Part shown: positions 33,347 through 44,500 of the stretch, one piece after another
Position numbering within the stretch: the stretch's first letter is position 1
Layout: every line of letters starts with the position of its first letter
Source: Blastobasis lacticolella
Taxonomy: Eukaryota; Arthropoda; Insecta; Lepidoptera; Blastobasidae
Assembly: GCA_905147135.1 (NCBI GenBank)
Contig: LR990048.1
Coordinates: forward strand, 9,780,563-9,844,562
Direction: 5' to 3'
Length of the DNA: 64,000 nt
Notes under the pieces: model-generated
Database searches by the model: none
The model's input: the letters and a program-made list of their open reading frames with translations, nothing else
Told to the model about the DNA's origin: nothing
Made by a program: the position numbers and the translations under genes

Positions 33347-36300
33347 ATGGTTTACAACAAGAGTAACTATGTATTGATTGTCATTTTTGTCTTGAGATCC
33401 GTTACGTGCGTTGTAGCATTCGCACCGTCTGAGCCAAATAATGATGTTGTTAATAAATATAAAGGTGAATATTTTCCTAAACAGTACCTGGTTGTTGACG
33501 GTGTGATTCCTAAATTGACGGAACTTGATAAATATCTTGATTGCATAAAACGGATTGTGAAATATTTTTATACCTCTCAAAACCATAATGACACATCAAC
33601 TAATGACGCTATTGGATTTTTTTATACTAAAGGTGAAATCGCTTTTGTATTTTTATTATGGCACGCAACGCCGACGATAATACTAAAGCTGGACATTGAC
33701 GGTCAGTTTTTTACGTCAGTCTAGACGTACAACTGTGGCGTCACTCCAAATGGTTTAGGCCAACTAGATTTCCCCACTCACTGGCGTCACTCCGGCTCTT
33801 CAGTTTATGATCGGCTGCCGGGCTGTTAGGTGTACAGTACAACCTATCCGTCCAAAAAAAATGAATTCTGATTCCGAAGAAGAAACATTAATTCTTTTAA
33901 ACATTTCTTCTATAGCTTTTTGTCGATGTTGTTTATTTTTATAATTTTTGTCCGTTACTTTCCACAAACATTCTGAATTTTTATATTTTTAAATAAATTC
34001 AGTCGTTACGGTTCGTGCAGAGGATGCCGACGCCGCAATTTTAAAAACAAAACATAGACTAAGTATTTAGTATATACAACGTAGCACAACAACACCACAC
34101 GCTCAATCACCGCGCGCGGGGGCACCGCGAGTGACTGACGTCATTGGTATGACGATCACACACTCACGGGCAGTTTGGCGCGACGCGCCGGCTTGGATTA
34201 TGGTAGTCACGGAAAATTTCGGGGCGCGTCGTCAGTTAAAACTCTGGAGTGATGATTCGACACTCACGATCAAATTTTGGACGGACGTCAGTTCAACTGA
34301 CGCGAAAAACTGACCGTCAATGCCCAGCTTAAAGATTGCTACAATCATCCTAACCGCGTTTCATTATGTTTATCATTTTCCGTTCTCCTTTCTTTAATGT
34401 GTGCTTGCAGTGATTTTAAAAAGGATCCTGAAAGATTTTAGAGGAAAGTTGAATAAAACTCGGTATTTGAATATTATTAAAGCCATTCGAAACTTAGATT
34501 ATATGATCTCGCACTACGTATGCGCTTCAAGAATTGAAGACGGAAATATATTCAAACGTAAAGGTAAGGATAATTTTATCAAAAACATGATTTTCCCATT
34601 TAGATAAACGAACTTAAAAAACAATGTATTTAAATGATTGGCACACTCGTTGCACTGCTTACTACGGTTTCTTTTAATTTATTTCGCTACTAGTAAATCT
34701 GTGCAAAGTCCTTTTCAAAAGTTCATTGGTCGTGTTCAGTGTTTGTCAGTGCGTGTGTGGCATTGTTATCAAGTGAAAGTACTGGGCAAAATGTCCTAAA
34801 ATGATGGAACACATAACCTATTTTTATACCCTCATTTATTAATTAGAATAGAGTGACCGGCCAAACACGAATAAGTACTTACCCACATTCTGTGATTTTT
34901 TTGCATGTCAAACTCAATCTGACGTTGACACTTGACAGTGGCACGTTGACACTTGAATAAACTTTTCCGCGAATCCGATATATCGATACTGCTTTTCAAC
35001 TGCTTTGTCCGCAGTATTTTAGAATACTGTAGTCCAGTCTGGAGTCCTACGTACGAAACGCACATAAACAGATTAGAGAGACTACAAAAGCGTTTTCTAT
35101 ACCACGTCTCATATATGGACAAAATCTGTCACACATACCCAAACTACGAGTCTAGACTTGTGTACTACAAAGTGACCCCCCTCCACAAAAGACGTAACAC
35201 AGCTGACATGATATTTTTAACTATTAAAATTAACATTTCCGTCCTACGTTTATCCAGCAGACTGCACAATAGGCTTACCTTCAGCCCTCCTTACAGTAGA
35301 ACTAACTATGGGCAGCACTCTTCTTTGTCCAGAATGTGTGCAAAATATAATAGGTTAATACCATTGTTTGATATCTTTGGCACATCAATTGGCTTTATAA
35401 AGAAAGCATTAAACTCGTGATCTTGTATATGAAAGTGTTTAATCTCTAAATTCTAATTGTTTTTATTTTTATTATATAATGTAGTGAAGTTTATGAGTTA
35501 GGTACCTCATAAGTAGTGATATATGCATGATGTGTCTACTTCGAGAAGGATGTACACTGTTTTCTACCATACAAGCTTTGTTAATTAAGTTTTCTATCTT
35601 GTGTAACATCTAGTTTAGTAGACCTAATAAAAAAATAAAAATTCAGTATGAAAGTACAAGTGAAATCACCAAATAAGGAGTTCCTGCCTGGTTAGGCAAG
35701 AATCCTTGCAATCCAGGTTACTATCGCCCCATCACCTTAACTACCTAACCTACATTTATTTATACTTCCAAGCATTTATTTTTGCTATATGTCACCCTGT
35801 GAGCGAGATGGTGATGATGTCATGATGTGTGTATGATGAAAATGCTGTTAAATACATATCAGTCAATCGAATACAAATTATAATGTTTAGTAAGCTCAAG
35901 TCCAACTCTTGGACAGTTTCATTTATGTAGGCACCGAATCAACTTTTAGTTAATGTTCTGACATAAAAGTAGTAAAATTGATATGCAAAATATCTTAATT
36001 CCGGACTGCTGAATCCAACGCCAATCATGAATACTTAGGTAGTACTTGTTCAGTTTCAAGGTTCGTGAGAGATGACACCTACCAAATATATTCTATAGAA
36101 GAATTTAATAGATCCCGATTTAATAAATGGATATTTAGTGAAGTAACAATCAATGAATATGTAGAAGCCATGGACAAAGCAGATCTTCCAAAAGAAAAGT
36201 ATGCAGAACTCGTGGACTCGTGGTCAACATTTTTTATGAAGATTAGAGAATCTGGTGAGAAAAACCTTTGTCTTAGATGATTAATTATACGCCAATTGTT

Positions 36301-39300
36301 CTACAGACTGTAACTACGGAGTCTTTTTCTGTCATAATCTTGGCGTTAATGTCCCGGTTGTGCTTTCGCGGACGAGGGCCTGGGGTTCGCCTTGACCATG
36401 ATTCAGGATTTGGCAGATTTGGGGCCCTATTTTTGAATCGCTCGCTTCGAGTCAAACGGTTTTCAATTTTGATTTTCGACATGAAAAATTCAATATTTTT
36501 ATATATGGCGCTGATTTTATCTGTATTTGAACCGTTCTCTTTTGGTGTTGCCAATGTAATTTTAAAAATAAAAATTGAAAACCGTTAGACTCGCGGGCTA
36601 TTCAAAAATAGAGCCCCAGGTAATTACAGTGGAGCGACTACCATCTGATCTCTATGACCCTGCTACCAGAGGAACCTGCGTATATTGGATCATGGTTACA
36701 CATTCAGTCGCCTGAATATACAGATTTCAAAACGATGTTTTCTCACACCTTAAGAGCATCGGTTAGTATTCAACTAATGTGCATAACTCAGTGTCATTGG
36801 TACATAGCAGCAATGGGATGCACCCGGTACCTCTGGCATTGCGAGTCGGATACCGTTTCCACTAAGCCACCGACGCGCGATGCTTTCAGTACCTATAGAT
36901 ACTTATTTATTTTTGGGTAATGTGTCGTGTTAGGATAAATAAGATAGAAATAATAAAATAAGGTTTTTATAAGATGCTTGCCTGGCGCGAGTATATGACA
37001 ACCCCGATCCAGTGAAAATCGAAGAAATACGGCCTTGTCTACGGGACGACTATTGTAAACGCAGCATAGATAGATCGCCATCTATAGCATATACTTTAAA
37101 CCACAGGTAATAAAATAATTATTACAATAAGGACACGGGTAAATAACTTACTTAATATTTACGTATATACATATGATGAAACAGTAAAGAAAGTGTGTCC
37201 GTACATTGAACATAATATTTACAAAAACAAAATTTAGGGTGTAGAAGAAATAGTAATAGAATAAGAATTTAAAAAATTATTATTGTCTATCTGTTCTTAC
37301 ACGCTAATCTCCGGAACCACTGGACGGATTTGAAACTTTTTTGATATGTATGATATGTTAACATATCATATATATATACTAGCGGACCCGACAGACGTTG
37401 TCCTGTCTACACGTCTTTAATTTGAAAATTTCAAACTTTTTTTACAAAATTGTGAATCTAAACCATTCCCAGATCCCCTTGAACACACACAAAAAATTTC
37501 ATCAAAATCGGTCCAGTCGTTTGAGAGAAGTTCAGTGACATACACACTCACAGAAGAATTATATATATAAAGATGTAACACATAGGGTATAATTGATTTA
37601 AGAAACTATAAGAAATATGGAAGTGGTGCCGAAAGAATGCCGCCGATGGAATTTTCACACTTTGGTAGTTTGGGGTTCAACTTTAAATCCAGGCCATAAT
37701 GTTTCATCTTATTCGATTGGGTAGAACCAGAGATACAGATAGACCTCTCCGTAGTAGGGATTTTATACATTAGGGAGGTAATTTAAAATAGTCGCTAGGG
37801 TAAAGATAAACTGCCCTAAAAACAATTTTCACGCGAACGAAGTTGCGGGCATATGCTAGTTATAATATAAATACTATTTATGTCTAAGAAGAGAATAGGT
37901 AGAGAAGAGAGGAATATATGGAGGACTAAGAAGGTACAGAAAGTTATACAACAAAAGAAGCATGGTTTAACAGCTTATCTGTGAAGGCGATGAATTAAAA
38001 AGTTCATGTAGTGGAAGAGTATAAGAGAATGTGGAAGAGGCGTCAGAGATTTGTCAGGACCTTAGCTAGTGGCACAATTTAGTCTCCAACTACCCCTGGG
38101 CCTGGGGCCTGACGTTATATGTGTGCAAAAAACGCTCACTGTTCATCAAAGAGCAATGAAAAGGGCTATCGAAGTCTCGTTGCGTGATAGAATCAGAAAT
38201 GTCAATATCCGTAAGCGAGCCAAGGTCACCGACATAGCCCTAAGGATTGCCAGGCTAAAGTGGTAGTGGGAAAGGCACGCAGCTCGAAGAACATATGGCC
38301 GATGGGGCAGTAAAGTTCTCGAGTGTCGACCACGTATCGGAAGACGCAGCGTGAGTCGGCCTCCCACAACGTGGACCAACGACCTAGTAAAGATCGCAGG
38401 TACCAGCTGGATGCGGAAGGTAAAGAAGGACCGTCCTTTGCGGCTATCTCTGGGGGAGGCCTATGCCCAGCAATGGGAGACTTTCGACTGATATAATGAT
38501 GATGATGATGATTTGAAATGTCGCCGGTACTGGCCCTACCTACTTCGATACTCATGTGTAATGCAGCCGTGAATGTTGTAATGACAGCACAAATACTTGT
38601 ACTCGTAGATTGATGAACTTGATTGTATATCGACACGGACGAAGGTGTTACTTGTATTCAGAGGAGGAAGATGCGATGAAGATCGAAATGTTGTGCTCCT
38701 TCATGTACCGGGAAGCAGTGTACATCGCTCGCAGGGGGTACTTTTCGCGTGATATCTTCATGGAACATAGTAAGTGTTAACATTGATGCGTAAATCGACG
38801 ATATTACCGACCATTGTATTTGGCTGCTCACTGCCAAATACAATGGAATAGAATAGAATTTCAAAACCGCGGTCAGTGCCATAAACTTATTTAAACCCGT
38901 GACGGTGTGTCTGTTGTTAAATTTACTTGATCATAAAGTGCTATTTCAACAGGACGACACTTAGTTCTAGTTTTGGCCATCGGATGAGATAAGTTTGTGA
39001 CACTGTACGGTCTCCAACGCGTGGAGGTAATAGCTAAAGCTGTTGATCATGATGTAAGATTTGGTAGAAGGATTTGATAAAAATAAGGGCAGGAAATACC
39101 GAAAACTACACCGAAACTATTCCAAACTATTAACTAACTAGAAGAAAAACTTCTGCAATAGGAGCGCCACTCTTTCATACTCGGTGCAACTTATCACAAG
39201 TGTAAAAGAGATAGGTAGGTGGTGGGTACTTACTCGTAATTAGCGTATGAATCGAAGTCATACGGTTACAAAATAGGGCCCCTAATGGCATCACCACTAC

Positions 39301-39718
39301 AATATAATGTATTTTCTGCCATTATCTACTAGGATACCGATCTTTCCCTCTCACCAAAACTTTCTTACAATTCTCTTGTCCCCCATAGTGGAGAGAATAT
39401 AGGCTGATAGTAATACTTTCCTTTATAGTCGCGCTATGCTCGCTGATGGGATACGAGGAGTTCTATCGCCACGCGTGGTTCCGGAAGGTGGCAAGTTGGG
39501 TGGACGACGATGGGTGTATAGCCGAGGACCTCAATTTCTCGCTGAATCGGACACAATATACCTTGAATGTAAGGAATGTTAGGTCAAAGAGGGACAGGCG
39601 GATTATTCGTTTGAAGATTTACGAGGAGTGCCAGCACCATCCCATGGTGCTTGGCCTGATAGTCATGGCGCACGCCTCCCGCCACGCTCTCCAGTTCATC
39701 AGCGACACCATCACGTGA
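33347..39718 (+). CDS. C16orf89/UPF0764-like secreted protein, gene 2
   Basis: Six exons: 33347-33632, 34411-34563, 36054-36254, 36974-37106, 38609-38769 and 39429-39718, giving 407 aa. I chose ATG 33347 (MVYNKSNYV) because gene 3 starts at the same place (MIHNKSNYV). An in-frame ATG at 33326 would add 7 residues. A signal peptide (about residues 8-26) is followed by YKGEYFPKQYLVVDGV, shared with gene 3. Family hallmarks are AYTLNHR, CSFMYREAVYIARRG, RDIFMEH, ALCSLMGYEEF, VASWVDDDGC and HHPMVLGL. Sequons: NDT in exon 1 and NRT in exon 6. Phases are as in gene 1. Exon 3 differs from that of gene 3 at about 13 of 67 residues. Intron 4 acceptor context (TTTTATAAG) at exon 4 is weak. Probably secreted; biochemical function unknown. 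Confidence 0.87.
33687..34329. mobile_element. 643-bp MITE in gene 2 intron 1, TAA target duplication
   Basis: Inverted termini AGCTGGACATTGACGGTCAG (left) and, read inversely, AGCTGGGCATTGACGGTCAG (right), extending through TTTTT and CGTCAGT. TAA flanks both sides (33684-33686 and 34330-34332), pointing to PIF/Harbinger. Removing the element and one TAA leaves a 132-bp intron, against 135 bp in gene 3. Confidence 0.88.
34935..35640 (+). pseudogene. non-LTR retrotransposon reverse-transcriptase C-terminal fragment
   Basis: The frame ending at 35420 reads SILEYCSPVWSPTYETHINR, LERLQKRFLYHVSYMD and HKRRNTADMIFL. This is the post-polymerase region typical of Jockey-type non-LTR elements. It is 5' truncated within gene 2 intron 2 and ends near an A-rich stretch ('aataaaaaaataaaaa') at 35627. 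Confidence 0.85.
36325..36890 (-). mobile_element. tRNA-derived SINE, antisense, interrupted by a MITE
   Basis: The inverse of the SINE body and head is readable in gene 2 intron 3: 'ttaatgtcccggttgtgctt' at the start, head motifs near 36860-36890. It is broken at 36421 by the MITE. Confidence 0.75.
36421..36618. mobile_element. ~198-bp MITE inside the SINE
   Basis: Inverted termini GGGGCCCTATTTTTGAATCG and (inverse of right) GGGGCTCTATTTTTGAATAG, continuing into ACGGTTTTCAATTTT. A fragment of the same family lies at the right window edge (63885-64000). The target duplication is unclear. Confidence 0.8.
37250..37870 (-). repeat. interspersed repeat, interrupted by another repeat
   Basis: Gene 2 intron 4. 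The outer sequence ('cgctaatctccggaaccactggacgg' ... 'cgcgaacgaagttgcggg') matches, inverted, 49320-49640 in gene 3 intron 3. The block 37378-37574 is a CTAGCGGACCCGACAG repeat, nearly identical to 29388-29629. Confidence 0.65.
38096..38510 (+). mobile_element. RTE-type retrotransposon 3' fragment
   Basis: Reads TVHQRAMKRAIEVSLRDRIR, VTDIALRIARLKW, a stop, then YGRWGSKVLECRPRIGRRS and MRKVKKDRPLRLSLGEAYAQ, ending in a GAT repeat (38495-38512). This is the C-terminus and 3' end of an RTE element. It lies about 100 bp before exon 5 of gene 2. Confidence 0.85.
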
Positions 39719-39966
39719 TACAGCAACATTCAATATTATCAATATTATAATATATCAATATTATCATCCTAACAGCCAATAGCGGCTTCTGCCAGAACCC
39801 AGGATTCGTTTTTCTCCCTTTCCTACTCTACTTCGCCCAGTCTTCGGCATCATGTGGCAACGGCCTCTGAATCAGTTTTGCCAACGGTGCTTTTCATTAT
39901 GGTCATATTTACTTATAGAATAGCCAGGTAGCTAGTCCTTTTTTAGTTATTATGCATATTGTTAGA

Positions 39967-40597
39967 CAAATGAGGAAGTTTGCTAATATCATATAATGAT
40001 ATTGCCATATTTAATGACAAAGTGTTAAAATATAGATCAAAACTAACAAGCCAGTGAAAAAAATTTTGAAATCGTCCATAAATGACTGAGTTATACAATA
40101 TTTACGTTTACATATTTTTTCGCGAAATTATTGCTGCCGCGATGTAGCTGGGACGTCACCATGCCGGCATCCCGCCCGCTACTATGGGGCTACCTATACA
40201 CTGAAACTCTCAGTGACTGTATCTTCGGAACCGTAATAGCTAGACACTTGAACTGCTAGACACAAAATGTGTGTTATTATGGCCGCTATAACAACAAATA
40301 AAAATAATCGTCATTAAATAAAAATAAAGGGGTCTCCATACATTAAACGTGATTTTAAAGGCGTTTCAGATGTATTTAGTTTTTCTCAATCAGTTTCAGC
40401 CCCATAGTGGCGGGCGGGATGTCGGCATGGTGACGTCACGCACGAATTCACGCCCCTAATGAAATTATTCTTGCAATCGCAACTTTAAAGTCTCATAACT
40501 TTTAAGTTTCTTGAGATATTTCAAAATTTTTATGATATTTCATTTGACTAAAATTTTTAGATTCAATTGAAAAGTAATTTTGGAAACTTCCTCATTG
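39967..40597. mobile_element. ~630-bp MITE between genes 2 and 3
   Basis: Termini CAAATGAGGAAGTTTGCTAA and, inversely, CAATGAGGAAGTTTCCAAAA. Internally a long inverted repeat pairs about 40140-40191 with 40402-40445 (GGGACGTCACCATGCCGGCA type). Gene 3's 3' flank is continuous across the corresponding point (about 53195), so the MITE arrived after the gene duplication. Confidence 0.75.
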
Positions 40598-41296
40598 TGT
40601 GACCTAAGTATGAGTGTTGTCGATTACTGGGATATTAAATGATTTGTGAATTGTGCCATGTTTATTTTAAATGTATTTCCTCAAACTTGGTGGTAGTGGA
40701 CTACGTTTATGTGACGATGTATATTATTGTTGTACATATGTATAACAAAAGTCCAATCCTATGATCCAAAACCTTTGATCGTTAGTACTTATATTTTCGT
40801 AAGGCCGAAGCACTTGTTTCGGATAAGCCTAAATTGAAAAGCAAAAGTACAATTTGGTATATGGTTTTCACACCTCCTACTCGGCATTGTCCAATTACGT
40901 ATCATGAAATGTCACTGTAAAGCATGTTACCCGCAGGAAAATAATATTGCATGAAACATCCGTGCTTTCGAGACCGATAACCAAGGTTAAGCAATGCTCG
41001 CAATGTCCGGAAACTGGATGGGTGACCATTTCGTACTTTGAAGCTAGTCAAACTTGAGTTCTGCAACGAGCTCGCCACTCATTACGTGTATCGTACGTGT
41101 ACGTGTATCGTACGTGTATCTCCTAATAGCGTTGGCGAATCAAGGTTGACCAAGGTCAACCCTGGTCTACCATTCTGGCCAAATTAAAACGCTTACATTA
41201 CAACCAGTCTCAGAGTTCCTAGCCAGCGTTAGCGTTATTCATGTGAATTCTTTTAGAACTGATATTTTTATTTTATTCAAATTCAAAATAGTAATG

Positions 41297-41517
41297 TGTT
41301 AGGATATATAGACTTAAAAGTTATCGATAGATGGTTGGTACGTAGATAACGTCGACAATAACGAAAAAGAATATAACGTAGACAATTACAAATGCTCATT
41401 AAGCCTCAACTAATCGATTTTGTGTACTAGATACCTAAACAGATAGTAATATTAAGACAGTATTCACCACAACAAAGTAGAGGTATACAAATCTAAAAAC
41501 GCTTGAAATTTACTGAA
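41297..41517 (+). promoter_or_regulatory. upstream block of gene 3, conserved with gene 2
   Basis: Carries TTATCGATAGATGGTTGGTA, CAACTAATCGATTTTGTGTA, AAACAGATAG and TTCACCACAACAAAGTAGAG, matching 33105-33346. Being shared after neutral sequence has diverged, these are the best candidates for regulatory sites. Confidence 0.55.
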
Positions 41518-44500
41518 ATGATTCACAATAAAAGTAACTATGTATTCATTGTAATTCTCATCTTGAGAACTTTAGTGTTCGCTCTTTCTGAGCCGGATAA
41601 TGATGTTGTAGCAAATAAATATAAAGGTGAATATTTTCCTAAGCAGTACTTGGTTGTAGACGGTGTGGTTCCTAAATTAACGGATCTTGATAAATACCTT
41701 GGTTGCATAAAACGAATTGCGAAATATTTTTACACGTCTAGAGACCTAAATCTCACATCAACTAATGACGCTGTTGGATTTTTCTATACTAAAGGTGAGC
41801 ATTTCTATCTTTTCAATTTTTATTTAGTTATGCATAATTATTGCCGCCAGTAACAATATTGATCGCTACAACTGTAATAATCGAGTTTCTTTACAATTTT
41901 ACGTCCTTTTTATTAATTGGTTCTTGCAGCGATATTAAAAAGGGTTCTGAAAGATTATAAAAGAAAATTGGATAAAGCTCGACATTTGAATATCAATAAT
42001 GCCGTTCGAGACTTAGATTACATGATCTCGCATTACGTTTATGCTTTAAAAAATCGCGAAGGAAAGATACGCAGAGGTAAGTAATATTTAATAACACTGA
42101 AATTATTATAGGTCGACAACTTAACTGTATGAGGGGGCAGAATGGGTGACGTCATGTGGAGGTTAACTTTACCGATGATAAATCCTGAGATGGGCCTCGA
42201 AAATGTTTGCTAAAAAATTCATAGAAGCACAGGGGTTTCCAAAGTTTGCACCGTGGAGAGGAAGGAGGGGCGCTGTGAGGCGCTCCCATCTTTTCGTCTC
42301 GAAACTTAGATGTTTATTTGTACAAATCATCATCATCATATCATCCGTAAGATGCCCTGATGACTGGTGAGCATAGGCATTCCCCAGAGATCTCCACAAA
42401 GGGTATTGCGCCTTCTGCATTCAGCTACACCTACGATCTTTACCAGATCATCGGTACACCTAGTGGGAGGCCTACTCACGCTGCGTCTTCCAGTACGTGA
42501 TTGCAACTTGAGAACTTTCCTGCCCCATAGGGAATCTGTTCTGCGAGCTATGTGCTTGACAATATTTCGAGATATGTCGGTGACCTACGTTCCCTTGCGG
42601 ATCTCCTCATTCCTGATTCGATCGCGCAATGACACTCCGAGTATAGCCCTTTCCAACGCTCTTTGGGCGACAGTGAGTTTTCTTATAAGGCCTTATATAG
42701 TAGTGAGCCATAAAATAAATATGAAGAAAACAAGGTTTACTTTTAAAAGCCATTGGCAAACATTAGGTTTCTCGTCTCGCGATATTATACTTAATCTTGG
42801 GACAAGTTCGGGCATAATCTCGTGTGGTTTCTTTTTCCAAGGAATGTCATCAATTGACGTTTTGAGGGAAAAAAAGGTCACTCCCCGCACCCCCGCTTTA
42901 TAAATCACCCTCACACCTACCTCACCTACCGCAGGCGATATACCAGTTAAGTTGTCGACCTATGGTTACTTATTGTGGAACTAGATATAATAAACTGAGA
43001 AAATGAACGCACTAGTACCAACAATAGGTAATTACGCTATTTTCTACTAAAACAATATAATTTGAATTGGTCATGAACGACCCGAGCCACGATAGTGGGT
43101 TTTTCATAATTTCGACGCTTGGCAGATTGGAGATTTCAGTGATGGAAATAATGTTCAGAAAGAAAACCCTGCTTCACTTTTTAGACTGTTTGTCTAGGTT
43201 AGACATTAGTCGTCTTGTATGACACCGGGCTGTGGAAGGCATTTGTCTTTATTCTAAGTACTCTGCCGGCGTCATTTGTCAAATTATCTATGAATTGTAG
43301 CTTAATCTGTTATTTGATAAGAGCAACGGAGTGATTATATTCCATAGTCATTTTGTGATTGTCAGTAAAATACTAAACAGTTAGTGGTTAGTCGCAGAAA
43401 AAGCAATACTCTGGAAAGTCTGCGACGCAACGAGCACTTTGGGTACTTTGTCTACACTACCACGACCTCTCTGACAAGAGTGTCCGACTAAGTAGAAGTG
43501 GTTAGTCAGTACGCATGGCCCTTTTCGGTTCACATGGTCCACTGTGTCAATAGTCCATTGCATGTAAACGTCCACATTAAAATGTCAACTCTATCATCTT
43601 TACCCCATCGAAACTACCAGGTTAAAATAGTGAAATGAAAATGATATCAAAACACGCATTGTTAACAAAAGGGCGGGCTTTACAGTAGTCGCTTAATATG
43701 ACAGTAACATCTGACATCTTCTTGATAGTCGTTATTTAAAAAAACTAGCTTTTGCCTGTGATTTGACAGTTTAGCAAGACAAGCAAAAGCTTGTGTTACC
43801 ATTTTACCAATTATGACTTCTATATTGTATGAATGCTAGTACTACGAGGCGTATCTTTGGCAAGTTTTACATTTAACAAGATAATTAGCAATCAGATATC
43901 AATACCAAAATATAGCATAACTTGTGGCAAAAAAAAAAGGGATTCGTAAGGAGACTCAAAGGGAGGACTCATTACAAATGGTAATTTTGTAAGCTTTATA
44001 TAACTTTTAAGCAAACATGGTCCTTTTAAGACTAATAACTGATAGAATCAACCAAAGCCGAAAAGGCTTGAGACTTGGGAAGCAAAGGATGCCCAGAGAA
44101 TGAAGAAGCGCGATACAAGAACCTGTCCGCTAAATATGGCCTATGGATACGAAAGGGATGATCAATGCGCATGCGTTATGGGTGCATACCTATAACCATA
44201 CGAAGGCTTTTATATTGCAGCCTATCCAGAGAAACCAAAGCAACCTTGTTGCAAGGCTCCAAAAGAAATGACTCATAATCAAAGTGACTGCCTATGATAG
44301 CATTATTTGGGGGTCTTGCTGCACCACGTCCGTAGGCTATACCCTAGAGACCCTACACGTGACCCCCGGGTGGTGCGAAGAGTGCAGCCGAAATTGCTTG
44401 GTGGTAGGGCCTCGGCCCGCATGGCTAGCGACCACCCACGGAGATGAGTCTGCATGGCGCTAAGCAGCCCATGGGCTGTGTTCCGCCAGAGTACTTAATG

